Shown one piece after another: positions 1 through 9,390 of a stretch of 64,000 nt of DNA. A program made the position numbers and the translations under genes. Each line of letters begins with the position of its first letter. Position 1 is the first letter of the stretch. Source of the DNA: Actinomycetota bacterium (GTDB lineage: Bacteria; Actinomycetota; Aquicultoria; Subteraquimicrobiales; Subteraquimicrobiaceae); NCBI GenBank assembly GCA_030018275.1, contig JASEGB010000001.1, positions 68,618 through 132,617 of the forward strand, in the 5' to 3' direction. The notes beneath the pieces were generated by a model, which had not been told where the DNA came from, did not search any database, and saw nothing but the letters and a program-made list of their open reading frames with translations.

Positions 1-1924
1 AGACAAAAGCTTGAGAAAGCTTTAGGTACCAATATTTAACAGAAACCCACTCGGGAGGATCTACATGGAACCAAGCAAATCTATAGCCCAAAATGAAATA
101 CATTCCTCCGCCAAGGACACAAATGGATAATCCCAGAAGATTGTGGACGACCTCTGGGCTTGTGAGAAATGCATGGGTTTTAGGATCGTAAAGAAGTGGT
201 ATGGTTGATCTCAATCCCGTGGCATGAATATTGTACAGTATATGATATGGATGAGATGCTGGGTCAAAACCGAAGTTTGCGAGAGCCGGCCCGATGAACT
301 TTTCCAACAACCAGTTGGGCTTAAGTCCTATGAATAAAATTGTTGCGGATATGGCAAGCATGGCTATCCGCATCGATAGGGGTTCGGGCTTAACATCCTT
401 GAACTTCTCCGGTCTTTTCCATATAAACACAAATGACCACATCTTCATGTTGGAGCAGAATGTACCGAATGCCGTGAGGACGAAGAATACTTCGGCTATT
501 TTGAGCAGAATATCCGGTCGATGAAAAACTGAATAATGCGCCGAGTGATCAAAAGCTTCCAATATCGCATGATGGAGTATGGTCTTGGAGGCGAATCCGT
601 TAAAGAGAGGTATTCCAGAGATGCCGCAGACGGCAATGAAGCATGCCAAAGCTGTGAAGGGCATATTTCTCCACATTCCACCCAGTTTGTACATATCCAG
701 TTCACGGGTCCTAAAGTATACGGCACCCACAGCCAAAAAGAGTCCCGCTTTAAACAGGGCGTGATTGACTATGTGATAGAGTCCCCCTGCGAGACCCATG
801 GCTCCATCCTTTCCCAGGTACGCAGCACATCCCAATCCCATCACAATGTAGCCCATTTGGGAGACGGAATGGTATGCAAGCATCCTCTTACAATTCGGAG
901 AAAGCAATGCGTTTACCACGCCAAAGAACATGGTGACGACGCCCACCCATATCAATCCGTAACCCAAGCTGGTGAGTATGGTCCAGCCGGCTCCATGAGC
1001 AGCCTGGGCAGCCTGAGTTGCGTGTGACGCGTGAGTGCTACTGTGTGCTGCCGTTGCAACCGGGGCAAATAGAGTATTTACGGTTCTCAAGATTCCATAG
1101 GCTCCCGCCTTTATCATCAAACCGGAGAGCAATGCAGAAGCGGGTGTTGGAGCTATGGGGTGAGCTTCAGGAAGCCAGACGTGGAGAAGGAATATACCAG
1201 CTTTGCTCCCAAAGCCCGCAATCATCATGATGGCCACCAGATATTTCAGATAACCGGGCAAGGTTTTCTCTATAAGTGAAGCCATGGGGACGATATCTAT
1301 CTTCCCAGCTCTTGCAGCCAGGATCATTATTCCCCCGATGAGAAGTAATCCTCCAATGACGGACATGAAAAGATACAATTTCCCAGCAGCCATGGCTTTT
1401 TCGTCTTCCTCGTGGATGACCAGGACATATGAGAAGATTGCCATGAGCTCAAAGAAGAGGAATAGGGAGAAGAAATCCTTGGTTAAAAGGACTCCGAGGT
1501 TTGCTCCCAAGGTGAGAAGGACAAAGAAAAAGTATCTCGTTTGGGCATGCTCAACGCTCATGTATGAAGTTGCATAGATACAGGAAAGAGCCCAAATGAA
1601 TGCAGTTATTGCGGCTATTAGCAGCCCAACGGCATCCACTCCGAAGTTTATTCCAAAACCAAGACCTGAAGGAAAAGGACATTCAATGCCCTTGTAAAAA
1701 TGTTCACCGATGTGGATGCCTTGGACCACTGGTTGATACATACAAAGGACGATGATAAAGGTCAAAATGGTGGTGGAGACAACAATGGCATTTCTAATCT
1801 TCGTCTTCGCATTGAAAATTGCCGCAAAAGTTGCTCCAATAAACGGAACGAGCACCGCAAGGAAAGGGAGAAAAGCTATGATGCTCACCTTAGGTGTTAC
1901 AGGTCCCAAAACTTCAAGATGCAT
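1..1924 (-). CDS. NuoL/MrpA-like proton-conducting antiporter subunit (partial, runs off left edge)
   Basis: The reading frame is open from an ATG at 1924, preceded by GGAGG seven to eight bases upstream, to base 1, giving at least 641 codons without a stop. The translation is a multi-span membrane protein of the complex I NuoL/M/N and MrpA/D family. It has the buried Glu of TM5 in the motif FFELMAIFSYVLVIHEE, the Lys of TM7 in GFGSKAGIFLLHVWLPEAH, the PTPASALLSG loop, and the second Lys helix in NHALFKAGLFL. These are the family's proton-path residues. A loop rich in His, Ala and Thr (around HSSTHASHATQAAQAAHG) sits between two helices. The length and long C-terminal part resemble NuoL or HyfB more than MrpD. 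It is probably the fifth antiporter subunit of the operon, although 331 bp separate it from the gene upstream. Confidence 0.85.
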   Translation of the reverse strand, partial: MHLEVLGPVTPKVSIIAFLPFLAVLVPFIGATFAAIFNAKTKIRNAIVVSTTILTFIIVLCMYQPVVQGIHIGEHFYKGIECPFPSGLGFGINFGVDAVGLLIAAITAFIWALSCIYATSYMSVEHAQTRYFFFVLLTLGANLGVLLTKDFFSLFLFFELMAIFSYVLVIHEEDEKAMAAGKLYLFMSVIGGLLLIGGIMILAARAGKIDIVPMASLIEKTLPGYLKYLVAIMMIAGFGSKAGIFLLHVWLPEAHPIAPTPASALLSGLMIKAGAYGILRTVNTLFAPVATAAHSSTHASHATQAAQAAHGAGWTILTSLGYGLIWVGVVTMFFGVVNALLSPNCKRMLAYHSVSQMGYIVMGLGCAAYLGKDGAMGLAGGLYHIVNHALFKAGLFLAVGAVYFRTRELDMYKLGGMWRNMPFTALACFIAVCGISGIPLFNGFASKTILHHAILEAFDHSAHYSVFHRPDILLKIAEVFFVLTAFGTFCSNMKMWSFVFIWKRPEKFKDVKPEPLSMRIAMLAISATILFIGLKPNWLLEKFIGPALANFGFDPASHPYHILYNIHATGLRSTIPLLYDPKTHAFLTSPEVVHNLLGLSICVLGGGMYFILGYRFAWFHVDPPEWVSVKYWYLKLSQAFV

Positions 1925-2255
1925 ATATTAACCTCCGATTTGCAAGATTTTGAGCCTGGGTCGCAATTCTTAAGTGTTCTCTATTTTAAACCATAGGAAA
2001 ATGTAAAAATCAAAGATCAAAAATCAAAATTACAGATCAAAATCCAAAAATATTTTGAGTTCCATGTTTCCTGTTTTCAAAGTCCGAAATCCAGATACCT
2101 CATTTAGACATCCTACAGACCTACAGAGGATATGCAGAACAGTTCCATAAGTATCTCCGTCGGACATAGGACTTGTCATTTTTCATTTTGAGTTTTAAAT
2201 TTTGAATTTGTAGCTCCTGGTTTTAGATTTATGAGCCACGTTAATGATTTTATAT
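1925..2255. repeat. AT-rich intergenic block with a degenerate interspersed repeat
   Basis: No gene is visible here. From about 2000 to 2060 the sequence is built of variants of AAATCAAA/AGATCAAAA. From about 2170 to 2230 it holds the complementary flavour (TCATTTTTCATTTTGAG, then TTTTAAATTTTGAATTTG). The two arms form a loose inverted repeat around a less biased core with short CCTACAGA repeats near 2110–2125. Both neighbours are antiporter genes on the same strand, so the block interrupts an operon. Repeats of this look occur between genes in many uncultured bacteria. I infer a non-autonomous repeat remnant. Confidence 0.5.
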
Positions 2256-3809
2256 TTAATGACCGAAGTAAATGTGAGCTAATGCTTTCGCCAAATTCAG
2301 TGGGAACTGAGGATAGATACCGAAGATTAAAGTACCCAGGGCCAGCACAAACATCGGAACAAGCATCAGCCAATTTGGATCAGCCCTCTCCACATGCGGC
2401 TTCTCGTGAGAATGCTCGTGAGCACCATGACCCTGCTCTTCCTCGGCGTGTTCTCCATGTTCGACTCCAAACCAGGCTCCGATGACGATCGGCCCGTAAT
2501 AAACGACATTAAGTAAGCTGCTCAAAAGAAGGAAGCCAACTACGGCTATCCCAGCTGCCCTGCTGATAATGCCCATCGATGCAGATTGTAAAGCCCCTTC
2601 AGCTAATATCCATTTACTGATGAACCCACAGAACGGCGGAAAACCGATCATCGAACAGGCAGCAAGGGTAAAGCAGATCATGGTCAGGGGCATGCGGAAG
2701 CCTATGCCCCTCAAATCCTTCAACTGCCTCAAACCAGTCTTGTATATCATTGCCCCAGCACACAGAAATAATGTCCCCTTCATCAAAGCGTGATTGAAGA
2801 TGTGCAAAACTCCTCCCGTTAAACCCAAGGACGACAAAAGAGCTACACCCGTGATCACGTAGCCAATTTGAGCGATGGAGGAGAATGCAAGAAGTCTCTT
2901 TATCTCCTTCTGAAGGATGGCACATCCGGAACCCAAAATCATGGTGATTATTCCCAAGATCAGTAAGAATTTGCCGGTGGCGGGATTCGCCAATACGGTT
3001 GGTCCGAAAACAGCATAAATCGTTCTGACAATCCCATAGGCTCCCGCCTTTATCATCACTCCGGAAAGAAGAGCAGAGGCGGGTGTTGGGGCAACGGGAT
3101 GAGCATCAGGGAGCCAAACGTGCACCGGAAACATACCCGCTTTGACGGCGAATCCAAAGATAAAACACCAAAAAATCCAGGTAAAATAGGGACTTTCCCT
3201 AAGAGGAGCCAGTCCAGCGCGAGAGAGTGTAGTCGTTCCGCAAACACCCTGTGTGGCTACGATAGCCAAAAATAAAAGAAGCCCTCCGACTATTCCCATA
3301 AATAAATATTTGAGACCAGCCCTCATGGCTTCGGTGGTTTCCTCGTGGATTACAAGCACATAGGAAAGAATGGCCATGAGTTCAAAGAAAATGTAGAGGC
3401 TGAATAGATTACCGGTGAATCCGATGCCCATCATTCCACATAAGGAAAGAAGGGAGAAAATATTGAATCTAGTCTTTGCATGCTCGGGTTTCATATATTC
3501 GATGGCATACAAAGAAGCCATGAACCATAGCAAAGAGGAGATAAAGCCCAAAAGGAAACCCAGAGAATCAACATATAAAGTTAAGACCACCGGAAGAAGC
3601 GAATAAAACCTCAATTCCACGATGTATCCCCTGGCGATTGCCGGATACATCAAGCACACCAGGAAAAATGTTATCCCGCAGATTATAGCCGTAAGGGTAC
3701 ATCCTCGCTCTTCAGAAACTTTCTTCGAGATATAGTAAACACCTATTGCTCCCAACGCGGGAGCTATGATCGCAAGTAAAGCAAATACACCCAATTCAAA
3801 TTCCCCCAA
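2256..3809 (-). CDS. MrpD/NuoM-like proton-conducting antiporter subunit, His-rich loop
   Basis: A 517-residue polytopic membrane protein of the NuoM/N–MrpD family. The key ion-path residues are present: Glu143 in NLFSLYIFFELMAILSY, Lys223 in FGFAVKAGMFPVHVWLPDAH, and the later Lys in NHALMKGTLFLCAG. The PTPASALLSG loop is intact. An unusual soluble loop at about residues 447–472 is dominated by His and Glu (GEHAEEEQGHGAHEHSHEK) and lies before the last helix. It is downstream of the His-rich small membrane protein and continues the series of antiporter paralogues. It probably pumps H+ or Na+ as one module of a larger complex. It could also be labelled NuoN-like, because assignment to MrpD, NuoM or NuoN is not possible from motifs alone. 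Confidence 0.88.
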   Translation of the reverse strand: MGEFELGVFALLAIIAPALGAIGVYYISKKVSEERGCTLTAIICGITFFLVCLMYPAIARGYIVELRFYSLLPVVLTLYVDSLGFLLGFISSLLWFMASLYAIEYMKPEHAKTRFNIFSLLSLCGMMGIGFTGNLFSLYIFFELMAILSYVLVIHEETTEAMRAGLKYLFMGIVGGLLLFLAIVATQGVCGTTTLSRAGLAPLRESPYFTWIFWCFIFGFAVKAGMFPVHVWLPDAHPVAPTPASALLSGVMIKAGAYGIVRTIYAVFGPTVLANPATGKFLLILGIITMILGSGCAILQKEIKRLLAFSSIAQIGYVITGVALLSSLGLTGGVLHIFNHALMKGTLFLCAGAMIYKTGLRQLKDLRGIGFRMPLTMICFTLAACSMIGFPPFCGFISKWILAEGALQSASMGIISRAAGIAVVGFLLLSSLLNVVYYGPIVIGAWFGVEHGEHAEEEQGHGAHEHSHEKPHVERADPNWLMLVPMFVLALGTLIFGIYPQFPLNLAKALAHIYFGH

Positions 3810-3832
3810 AATTTATCGATGGGATAATTCAT

Positions 3833-4399
3833 TCAATGATGTGCATGCGGCGAAGCGTGCTCATCGTGGGAAGCTATCCCCTTGTGAGCGGAAGCATGTC
3901 CTTCATGTGGGGGAACATGCTCTTCATGCTCTTCATGTTCCTCATGGCGCCCCAGAATCCCGTAAACGGTCACAAAGGCTCCCGCGAGGATCATGATACC
4001 GAATTTGAGAAAGCCCACAACTGATGGTTCATGATATGCATGCATTGATGGATGATAATTCAAAGCGTAACAAATAAGTATCAAGAAAGTTAAAATGTAA
4101 GCCAAAGTTAAACCTTCATGGTGAGACCTCCCACGGGTTCGAATCTTTCGAACATAGGAAGTACTTAGTCCGAAAATAACTAATAGGAACCCCCATTGGA
4201 GGAAATAAAGCAAAGGGGGACCATGATGCTCCTCGTGTTCTGCTTCATGTTCAGCTTCGTGTTTCCCCGTTTCATCTTCAGCATGAACCTCTTCATGAGG
4301 CTTTTCGTGCGTGGCGGGTTTTTCGGTGGCAAGGACGGGAACCGAAAAACTAATGATTAAAATGAAAATCAAACTTAGAATTAAAAGCCTTTTAATCAT
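3833..4399 (-). CDS. Histidine-rich membrane protein with signal peptide, unknown function
   Basis: A 188-residue protein that I do not recognise. It starts with a signal-peptide-like helix (KRLLILSLIFILIISFSVPVLA), followed by a His/Glu-rich stretch to about residue 60. Three hydrophobic helices follow, at about 65–82, 97–113 and 127–147, and the C-terminal tail is rich in His, Glu and Ala (HEEHEEHEEHVPPHEGH and on to HAHH). It is co-directional and tightly spaced between two antiporter subunits, so it probably belongs to the same complex. The two His-rich segments could bind Zn, Ni or another metal or buffer protons at the membrane surface. That is inference only. Confidence 0.7.
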   Translation of the reverse strand: MIKRLLILSLIFILIISFSVPVLATEKPATHEKPHEEVHAEDETGKHEAEHEAEHEEHHGPPLLYFLQWGFLLVIFGLSTSYVRKIRTRGRSHHEGLTLAYILTFLILICYALNYHPSMHAYHEPSVVGFLKFGIMILAGAFVTVYGILGRHEEHEEHEEHVPPHEGHASAHKGIASHDEHASPHAHH

Positions 4400-4444
4400 C
4401 TAATTTTTTATTTCCTCCTCATGTGACAGCATTCACTTCACATT

Positions 4445-5989
4445 TTACTTTAAAAGAAGCTTTACAGCAACCTTGGATAAGGGCAAAGCCAGCCAGTGTA
4501 TCATGGATCCAAAGCCGAGAATAACAACACACAATGTTCCAACAAATATGGGCAGGAGCATCGTCCAAGGGACGCTTCGTGTTTCGAATTGAATCCTTCT
4601 CTCCTCCACGTGGGTTTCCTCTCCCTTGGTATGAGCTTCTTCAAAAGCCTCCATTTCTTCCCTCGGTCTGGCAAAGAAAGCGGTGAAAACCACGGGTAGC
4701 AAATAGGCTGCGCAGAGCAGAGAACTAATGAGCAGAACCACAACGAAAATGGGTTTCCCCGCCTCGAATCCTCCCACACAAAGCATCCACTTACTTATAA
4801 ATCCCGCCAATGGTGGACATCCCATCATACCCAAGGATACTATAGCGAAGCAGGCCATGGTTATGGGGAGCACATAACCGATCCCTTGCATCTGACTTAT
4901 ATTCCTTTTTTTAACCCCTTTTATGATCACCCCAGAACAGAGGAATAAAGTCGACTTCATGAGGCCATGATTGGCGATGTGGACCATGCCTCCGATGAGG
5001 CTACTTGGTGTGAGAAGGATGGCTCCCAAAACGATATAAGACATCTGACCTATTGTGGAATAAGCGAGCCTACGTTTGAGATTATCTTGATCCAAAGCGA
5101 TGATGGAGGCAACGACTATCGTTGCCGCAGCGACATAGGCCAGAATCGTCCCAAATCCCAATCGCCTCAAAAGTTGAGTCCCAAAGACGTTATAAATCAC
5201 ACGCATAATCCCATAACAACCGGCGCAAACCAAAACACCGGAAAGTAATGCCGATGCGGGCGCGGGAGCGGCGGGGTGGGCGTCGGGGACCCATCCGTGG
5301 AGGGGCATGATCGCGGCCTTTACTCCGAAACCCACCACAAAAGTGGCGAATAAAATTGCTAAGGTATTATAACCATACTTCATGGAGAGTATCCCAGTTT
5401 TCACCAGAGTCTGAGAGTTGGCTAAATAAAAGGTCAAAACGATGCCCAATAATATAAAGGTTCCTCCGACCAGCACATAAATTATGTACTTTTTACCCGC
5501 CGCCAATGCTTCGGGGGTTTCTTCGTGGGCGATTATCGGATAGGAGGAGACCGAGAGCAATTCGTAGAATATGAAAAGCGTGAGTAGATTACCTGCAAAG
5601 CCAATGCCCATAGTCCAAGCTAGACAGAGTATTAAGAAGCCATAATATCTTGTGAGCGCATGTTCGCCTTTCATGTATCCCAAGGAAAAAACGGTGGCTA
5701 AAACCCAGAGTAAAGACGCGGTAAGGGCAAATACAAGGCTTAATCCATCCGCTCGGAAATGAAGCCAAATGCGAGGTGTCATGTGTAGAACATGGCATTT
5801 GTAAATGATTCCTTTTAGAGAACCGGGGAGCATCAAAAAACAGAGAAAAAAAGCGAATAACGTGGCAAAGACGGCAGCCCATTCCCTGAGCTTTTCCAAT
5901 CTATTCCCGAAAAAAAGAATGATAGCTGCGAATAAGAAAGGTACCACCACAGCGAAAGCTGGAATAGCCCAAGTCACCACCCTAGGCAT
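4445..5989 (-). CDS. MrpD/NuoM-like proton-conducting antiporter subunit
   Basis: A 514-residue polytopic membrane protein. Family residues are Glu143 in TLFIFYELLSVSSYPIIAHEE, Lys224 in VGFGVKAAIMPLHGWVPDAH, the PAPASALLSG loop and Lys in NHGLMKSTLFLCSG. A hydrophilic Glu-rich loop (REEMEAFEEAHTKGEE) precedes the last helix, in the place of the His-rich loop of the next paralogue. It is most similar by eye to the 493-residue paralogue upstream, with which it shares LFIFYE and HEETPEA, suggesting a relatively late duplication. It probably provides one ion-translocation channel of the Mrp/Mbh-like complex. Confidence 0.88.
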   Translation of the reverse strand: MPRVVTWAIPAFAVVVPFLFAAIILFFGNRLEKLREWAAVFATLFAFFLCFLMLPGSLKGIIYKCHVLHMTPRIWLHFRADGLSLVFALTASLLWVLATVFSLGYMKGEHALTRYYGFLILCLAWTMGIGFAGNLLTLFIFYELLSVSSYPIIAHEETPEALAAGKKYIIYVLVGGTFILLGIVLTFYLANSQTLVKTGILSMKYGYNTLAILFATFVVGFGVKAAIMPLHGWVPDAHPAAPAPASALLSGVLVCAGCYGIMRVIYNVFGTQLLRRLGFGTILAYVAAATIVVASIIALDQDNLKRRLAYSTIGQMSYIVLGAILLTPSSLIGGMVHIANHGLMKSTLFLCSGVIIKGVKKRNISQMQGIGYVLPITMACFAIVSLGMMGCPPLAGFISKWMLCVGGFEAGKPIFVVVLLISSLLCAAYLLPVVFTAFFARPREEMEAFEEAHTKGEETHVEERRIQFETRSVPWTMLLPIFVGTLCVVILGFGSMIHWLALPLSKVAVKLLLK

Positions 5990-6039
5990 GATCTCACCCC
6001 CAAGTTATCCAGACGGATCCGTAGGACGCACCAACTCCA

Positions 6040-7521
6040 TTACTTAAGAAAAATCCCAACCGCCGTTTCCGCTAAGGAGACGGGCATACCTGGAACCATG
6101 GACAATGTTCCCAAAGCAATCACATAGATGGCACATATGATGCAAGGATAAAGCAAGAGCCAATGAGCTTCATCCATCCTTATATCTCCATCGGGAGGAT
6201 TTTTGAAATAGGCTATGTAAATTATGGGTAACCAATAGGCAGCATTTAGTAAAGCGCTTACGAGCATGACGACCACGAAGATCGGGCTCCCCGCTTGAAG
6301 TGAGCCAAGGCACATGTACCATTTAGTTATAAATCCAGCGAAGAGTGGAATTCCTATGAAACCTAGGGAAGCGATGGAGAAGGTGGCCATAGTTATGGGC
6401 ATCTTGTGACCAATCCCCTCCATTTCACTTATATTCCTCTTGCCCGTTTTCCTCTCTATGGCTCCGGCCACGAAGAACAATGTTATCTTCTGAAAACCCT
6501 GATGAGCAAGGTGAATTATGCTCGCAAGAGCCGCAGAGGGAGCATGAAATGGGGCAAGGGATGCCCCTAAGATGATATATGACAATTGACTCACCGTTGA
6601 ATACGCCAACCTACGTTTGAGATTGTCCTGTAAAAGTGCCAATATTGATCCACAAATGATGGTCACCACAGCCACCCAAGCGAGAATGAGACCCACACCC
6701 ATTTGACTCACCAGAGCAACTCCAAAAACGTTGTAGATAACGCGCAGAACTCCAAATACACCAGCTTTAACAACGGCGACTGCATGAAGCAAAGCGCTGA
6801 CGGGGGTTGGAGCTACCATCGCCGTTGGCAACCAACTATGGAGGGGCATGATTGCGGATTTCACCCCGAAACCCACGATGAAGGTAGCAAACAGGAGATA
6901 CAAGATTTTCCCGTGCTTCTCTAGCGACAGTATTCCATTTTTGCTGAGTTCGGTGGTACCCGCAAGATAAAAGGTCATGACGATGGAAAGCAAGAGAAAG
7001 GCTCCCGCCGTAAGAGTATATACGAGATACTTTCTACCAGCCTTCATGGCTTCAGGAGTCTCCTCGTGAATTACCAGAGGATAAGTAGCTATGGTAAGCA
7101 TTTCATAGAAAATGAATAGGGTGAAAAGATTCCCAGAGAAGGCTATTCCAACGGTGGTTGAGACACATAGAGCAAAAAAACCGAAGAATCTCACCTTGGC
7201 ATGTTCTGGTTCCATATAGCCGATGGCATAGACCGTGGTAACTATCCAAAGTGTGGAAGTTACCAAGGCGAAGAACAAACCCATGGGATCGACTCTGAAA
7301 TAAACGGTTACCCCTGGAGCGAAGGGTAAAAGTTTTGTATAAAAGATCACCCCTCTCAAAGCCGCGGGCAGCATGGATAATACAATGACAAATTTTATTG
7401 CCGCGGCGCCCAAGCTCCAGAATCTTCTTAAGAAAGTATTTGCACCCGTTAAAAAGACTAAAAGGCTACATAACATCGACACCGTCGGAGCCAAGAGAGG
7501 CCTCCAAGAAGCGATTTCCAT
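6040..7521 (-). CDS. Antiporter subunit with NuoL/MrpA-type loop
   Basis: A 493-residue polytopic protein of the same superfamily with Glu140 in TLFIFYEML and Lys221 in VGFGVKSAIMPLHSWLPTAM. The loop after TM7 reads LPTAMVAPTPVSALLHAVAVVKAG. That is the NuoL/MrpA form (PTPVSALLHA) rather than the PDAHxxAPxPASALLSG form of its neighbours. The later Lys helix is also variant (AHQGFQKITLFFVAGA). It may therefore take the MrpA-like position in the complex, since no full-length MrpA with its C-terminal domain is encoded here. It follows the MrpD gene by 12 bp. Confidence 0.87.
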   Translation of the reverse strand: MEIASWRPLLAPTVSMLCSLLVFLTGANTFLRRFWSLGAAAIKFVIVLSMLPAALRGVIFYTKLLPFAPGVTVYFRVDPMGLFFALVTSTLWIVTTVYAIGYMEPEHAKVRFFGFFALCVSTTVGIAFSGNLFTLFIFYEMLTIATYPLVIHEETPEAMKAGRKYLVYTLTAGAFLLLSIVMTFYLAGTTELSKNGILSLEKHGKILYLLFATFIVGFGVKSAIMPLHSWLPTAMVAPTPVSALLHAVAVVKAGVFGVLRVIYNVFGVALVSQMGVGLILAWVAVVTIICGSILALLQDNLKRRLAYSTVSQLSYIILGASLAPFHAPSAALASIIHLAHQGFQKITLFFVAGAIERKTGKRNISEMEGIGHKMPITMATFSIASLGFIGIPLFAGFITKWYMCLGSLQAGSPIFVVVMLVSALLNAAYWLPIIYIAYFKNPPDGDIRMDEAHWLLLYPCIICAIYVIALGTLSMVPGMPVSLAETAVGIFLK

Positions 7522-7533
7522 TCTCGCAACCTC

Positions 7534-9021
7534 CTATCCTCGAAGTAAGGCGACGATCCAAGGTTTAACGTAACGCACTGGAAGATATGCTAAAGGCAAT
7601 CCCATCATCAGACAGACTAAAGCGAGTATCGCTACGGGTATGAGCATGGACAAAGGTGCCTCCTTTGCCTCTGCAATCTCTTTCCTCGTGGGCTCCCTGA
7701 AATAGGCGGCATTAACAATCTTGATATAGTAAGCAAATATGAATAGTGCTCCAAATAACAAAGCTGCGGCGAAGAGCGGTGCATTTGCTTCCATGGCTCC
7801 CAAAGCGATGAACCATTTACAGATGAATCCGTTGGTGGGAGGAATCCCCACGATGGAGATTATTCCTATGCTCATTGCCGCCATGGTGATGGGCATTCGT
7901 TTCGCTATACCTCTCAAATCGGTGAGCTTTCTGAAACCCGTTTGATGGATTAAAGCACCCGCGGTTAAGAATAGTGAAACCTTTATAATGGCATGATTAA
8001 ATATGTGTACTACGCCCCCACGCAAGCCATCGAAGGAGGCAAGACCTATACCCAAAACGATGTAGCCAATGTTTGATATGGTGGAATAAGCGAGCATCAT
8101 TTTGATATCGTCCTGGAAAAAGGCGAAAAATGCCCCCATGACGATGGAGATCGTCCCCAACCAGGCCAAGATCGTGGTGATGGGGGTGAGATCTAAAACT
8201 CCTCCGGTGAGTCTGTACACCTGGAAAACCCTCAATATCCCCAAAAGTCCCGTCTTCACCACCAATCCGGAAAGGATGGCACTGACGGGACATGGAGCAA
8301 TGGCATGGGCATCCGGTAACCAGATGTGGACGGGAAATAGAGCCGCCTTGACGCAGAAACCCACGATGAATAGGGCAAAGGCCACAGCGGCCACTCTCAA
8401 AGAATGGACTTCAGGAAGTCTCAATGTCATATCACGCATATTCAAAGTACCCGTTATAGAGTAAACGAAACCGATAGCTAGAAGAATGGAGAGTGAGGAG
8501 ACTGCCCCCACTAAAAGATATTTAAACGCCGCCATTTCTGCAATTTTCTCGCCACCGATGGCCACCAGGGCATAGGCACTCAGCGATAAAATCTCGGTGA
8601 ATACGAAGAGGTTAAACATATCTCCAGTGACCACGAAACCAAGCATCCCAGCGATATTCAGGAGAACAAGCGTATAATAAGTGGAGACTTTCTCCGCGGG
8701 GAGCTTTTTCTCTATATATCTTTTAGAAAATATGAGAATGAGAAGGCCTAGGACTGTAATTAGCAGAGAGCTGGCACTGAGCTCATCGAAGTATATCTCT
8801 ATACCAAAGGGTGGTTTCCATCCACCTAGGTAATAACTTACGGGTCCAATAAAATAGACCTTAGCGGTGAGATAGGCGGACATGATCATCGAAAGAAAAA
8901 TGGCAAAGGTGGCAAAGGGCATACATGCTTTCCTCCGCCACATGCCGATTATTGGATTTATTGCGGCAGCTGCCAAAGGAACTACCACTACTAAAATTGG
9001 GAAATGGTGTGCGATACCCAT
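7534..9021 (-). CDS. mrpD: Na+/H+ antiporter subunit D (MrpD/MbhH-like)
   Basis: A 495-residue polytopic protein, the most typical MrpD of the set. It has Glu143 in NLFVFTEILSLSAYALVA, Lys225 in VGFCVKAALFPVHIWLPDAH, the CPVSAILSGLVVKTG loop, and Lys in NHAIIKVSLFLTAGAL. It directly follows MrpC with 3 bp between them, which is the usual MrpC–MrpD (MbhG–MbhH) order. In Mrp and Mbh systems this subunit carries H+ in exchange for Na+. Confidence 0.92.
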   Translation of the reverse strand: MGIAHHFPILVVVVPLAAAAINPIIGMWRRKACMPFATFAIFLSMIMSAYLTAKVYFIGPVSYYLGGWKPPFGIEIYFDELSASSLLITVLGLLILIFSKRYIEKKLPAEKVSTYYTLVLLNIAGMLGFVVTGDMFNLFVFTEILSLSAYALVAIGGEKIAEMAAFKYLLVGAVSSLSILLAIGFVYSITGTLNMRDMTLRLPEVHSLRVAAVAFALFIVGFCVKAALFPVHIWLPDAHAIAPCPVSAILSGLVVKTGLLGILRVFQVYRLTGGVLDLTPITTILAWLGTISIVMGAFFAFFQDDIKMMLAYSTISNIGYIVLGIGLASFDGLRGGVVHIFNHAIIKVSLFLTAGALIHQTGFRKLTDLRGIAKRMPITMAAMSIGIISIVGIPPTNGFICKWFIALGAMEANAPLFAAALLFGALFIFAYYIKIVNAAYFREPTRKEIAEAKEAPLSMLIPVAILALVCLMMGLPLAYLPVRYVKPWIVALLRG

Positions 9022-9024
9022 TTT

Positions 9025-9390
9025 TTACTCCATTTTTTTAAGCTTATCCGCTTCAAGAGTTCCGCAATGTTCGTAGATTTTGATCATCAAGGATAAAGCC
9101 AAAGCAGTGGTGCTCACGGCAACCACGATTGCAGTTAGAATTAAAGCTTGAGGAAGAGGATTCACAAAGGGACCTTTGATCGTTCCCATCATAATCGGAG
9201 CTTTTCCTCCCCTCACGGCACCAAGGGAAATAAAAAACAAAAATACCGATGTCTCCATGATGTTTAAACCCATGAACTTCTTTATCAGATTAGACTTCAT
9301 GGTCACGGTGTATAGACCGATGAGAAAAAGGGTCATGGATACCACGTAATTGAAATTGGTTACGAGTTTTTGGAGAATTTGCAAGGTCAT
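9025..9390 (-). CDS. mrpC: Na+/H+ antiporter subunit C (MrpC/MbhG, NuoK-like)
   Basis: A 121-residue membrane protein with three helices in the MrpC/NuoK pattern. The motif GLNIMETSVFLFFISLGAV contains the conserved membrane Glu, and PLPQALILTAIVVAVSTTALAL is the typical third helix. Its start overlaps the end of the MrpB-like gene by 4 bp and it is followed at once by MrpD. It is a structural channel subunit next to MrpD in the membrane arm. Confidence 0.92.
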   Translation of the reverse strand: MTLQILQKLVTNFNYVVSMTLFLIGLYTVTMKSNLIKKFMGLNIMETSVFLFFISLGAVRGGKAPIMMGTIKGPFVNPLPQALILTAIVVAVSTTALALSLMIKIYEHCGTLEADKLKKME

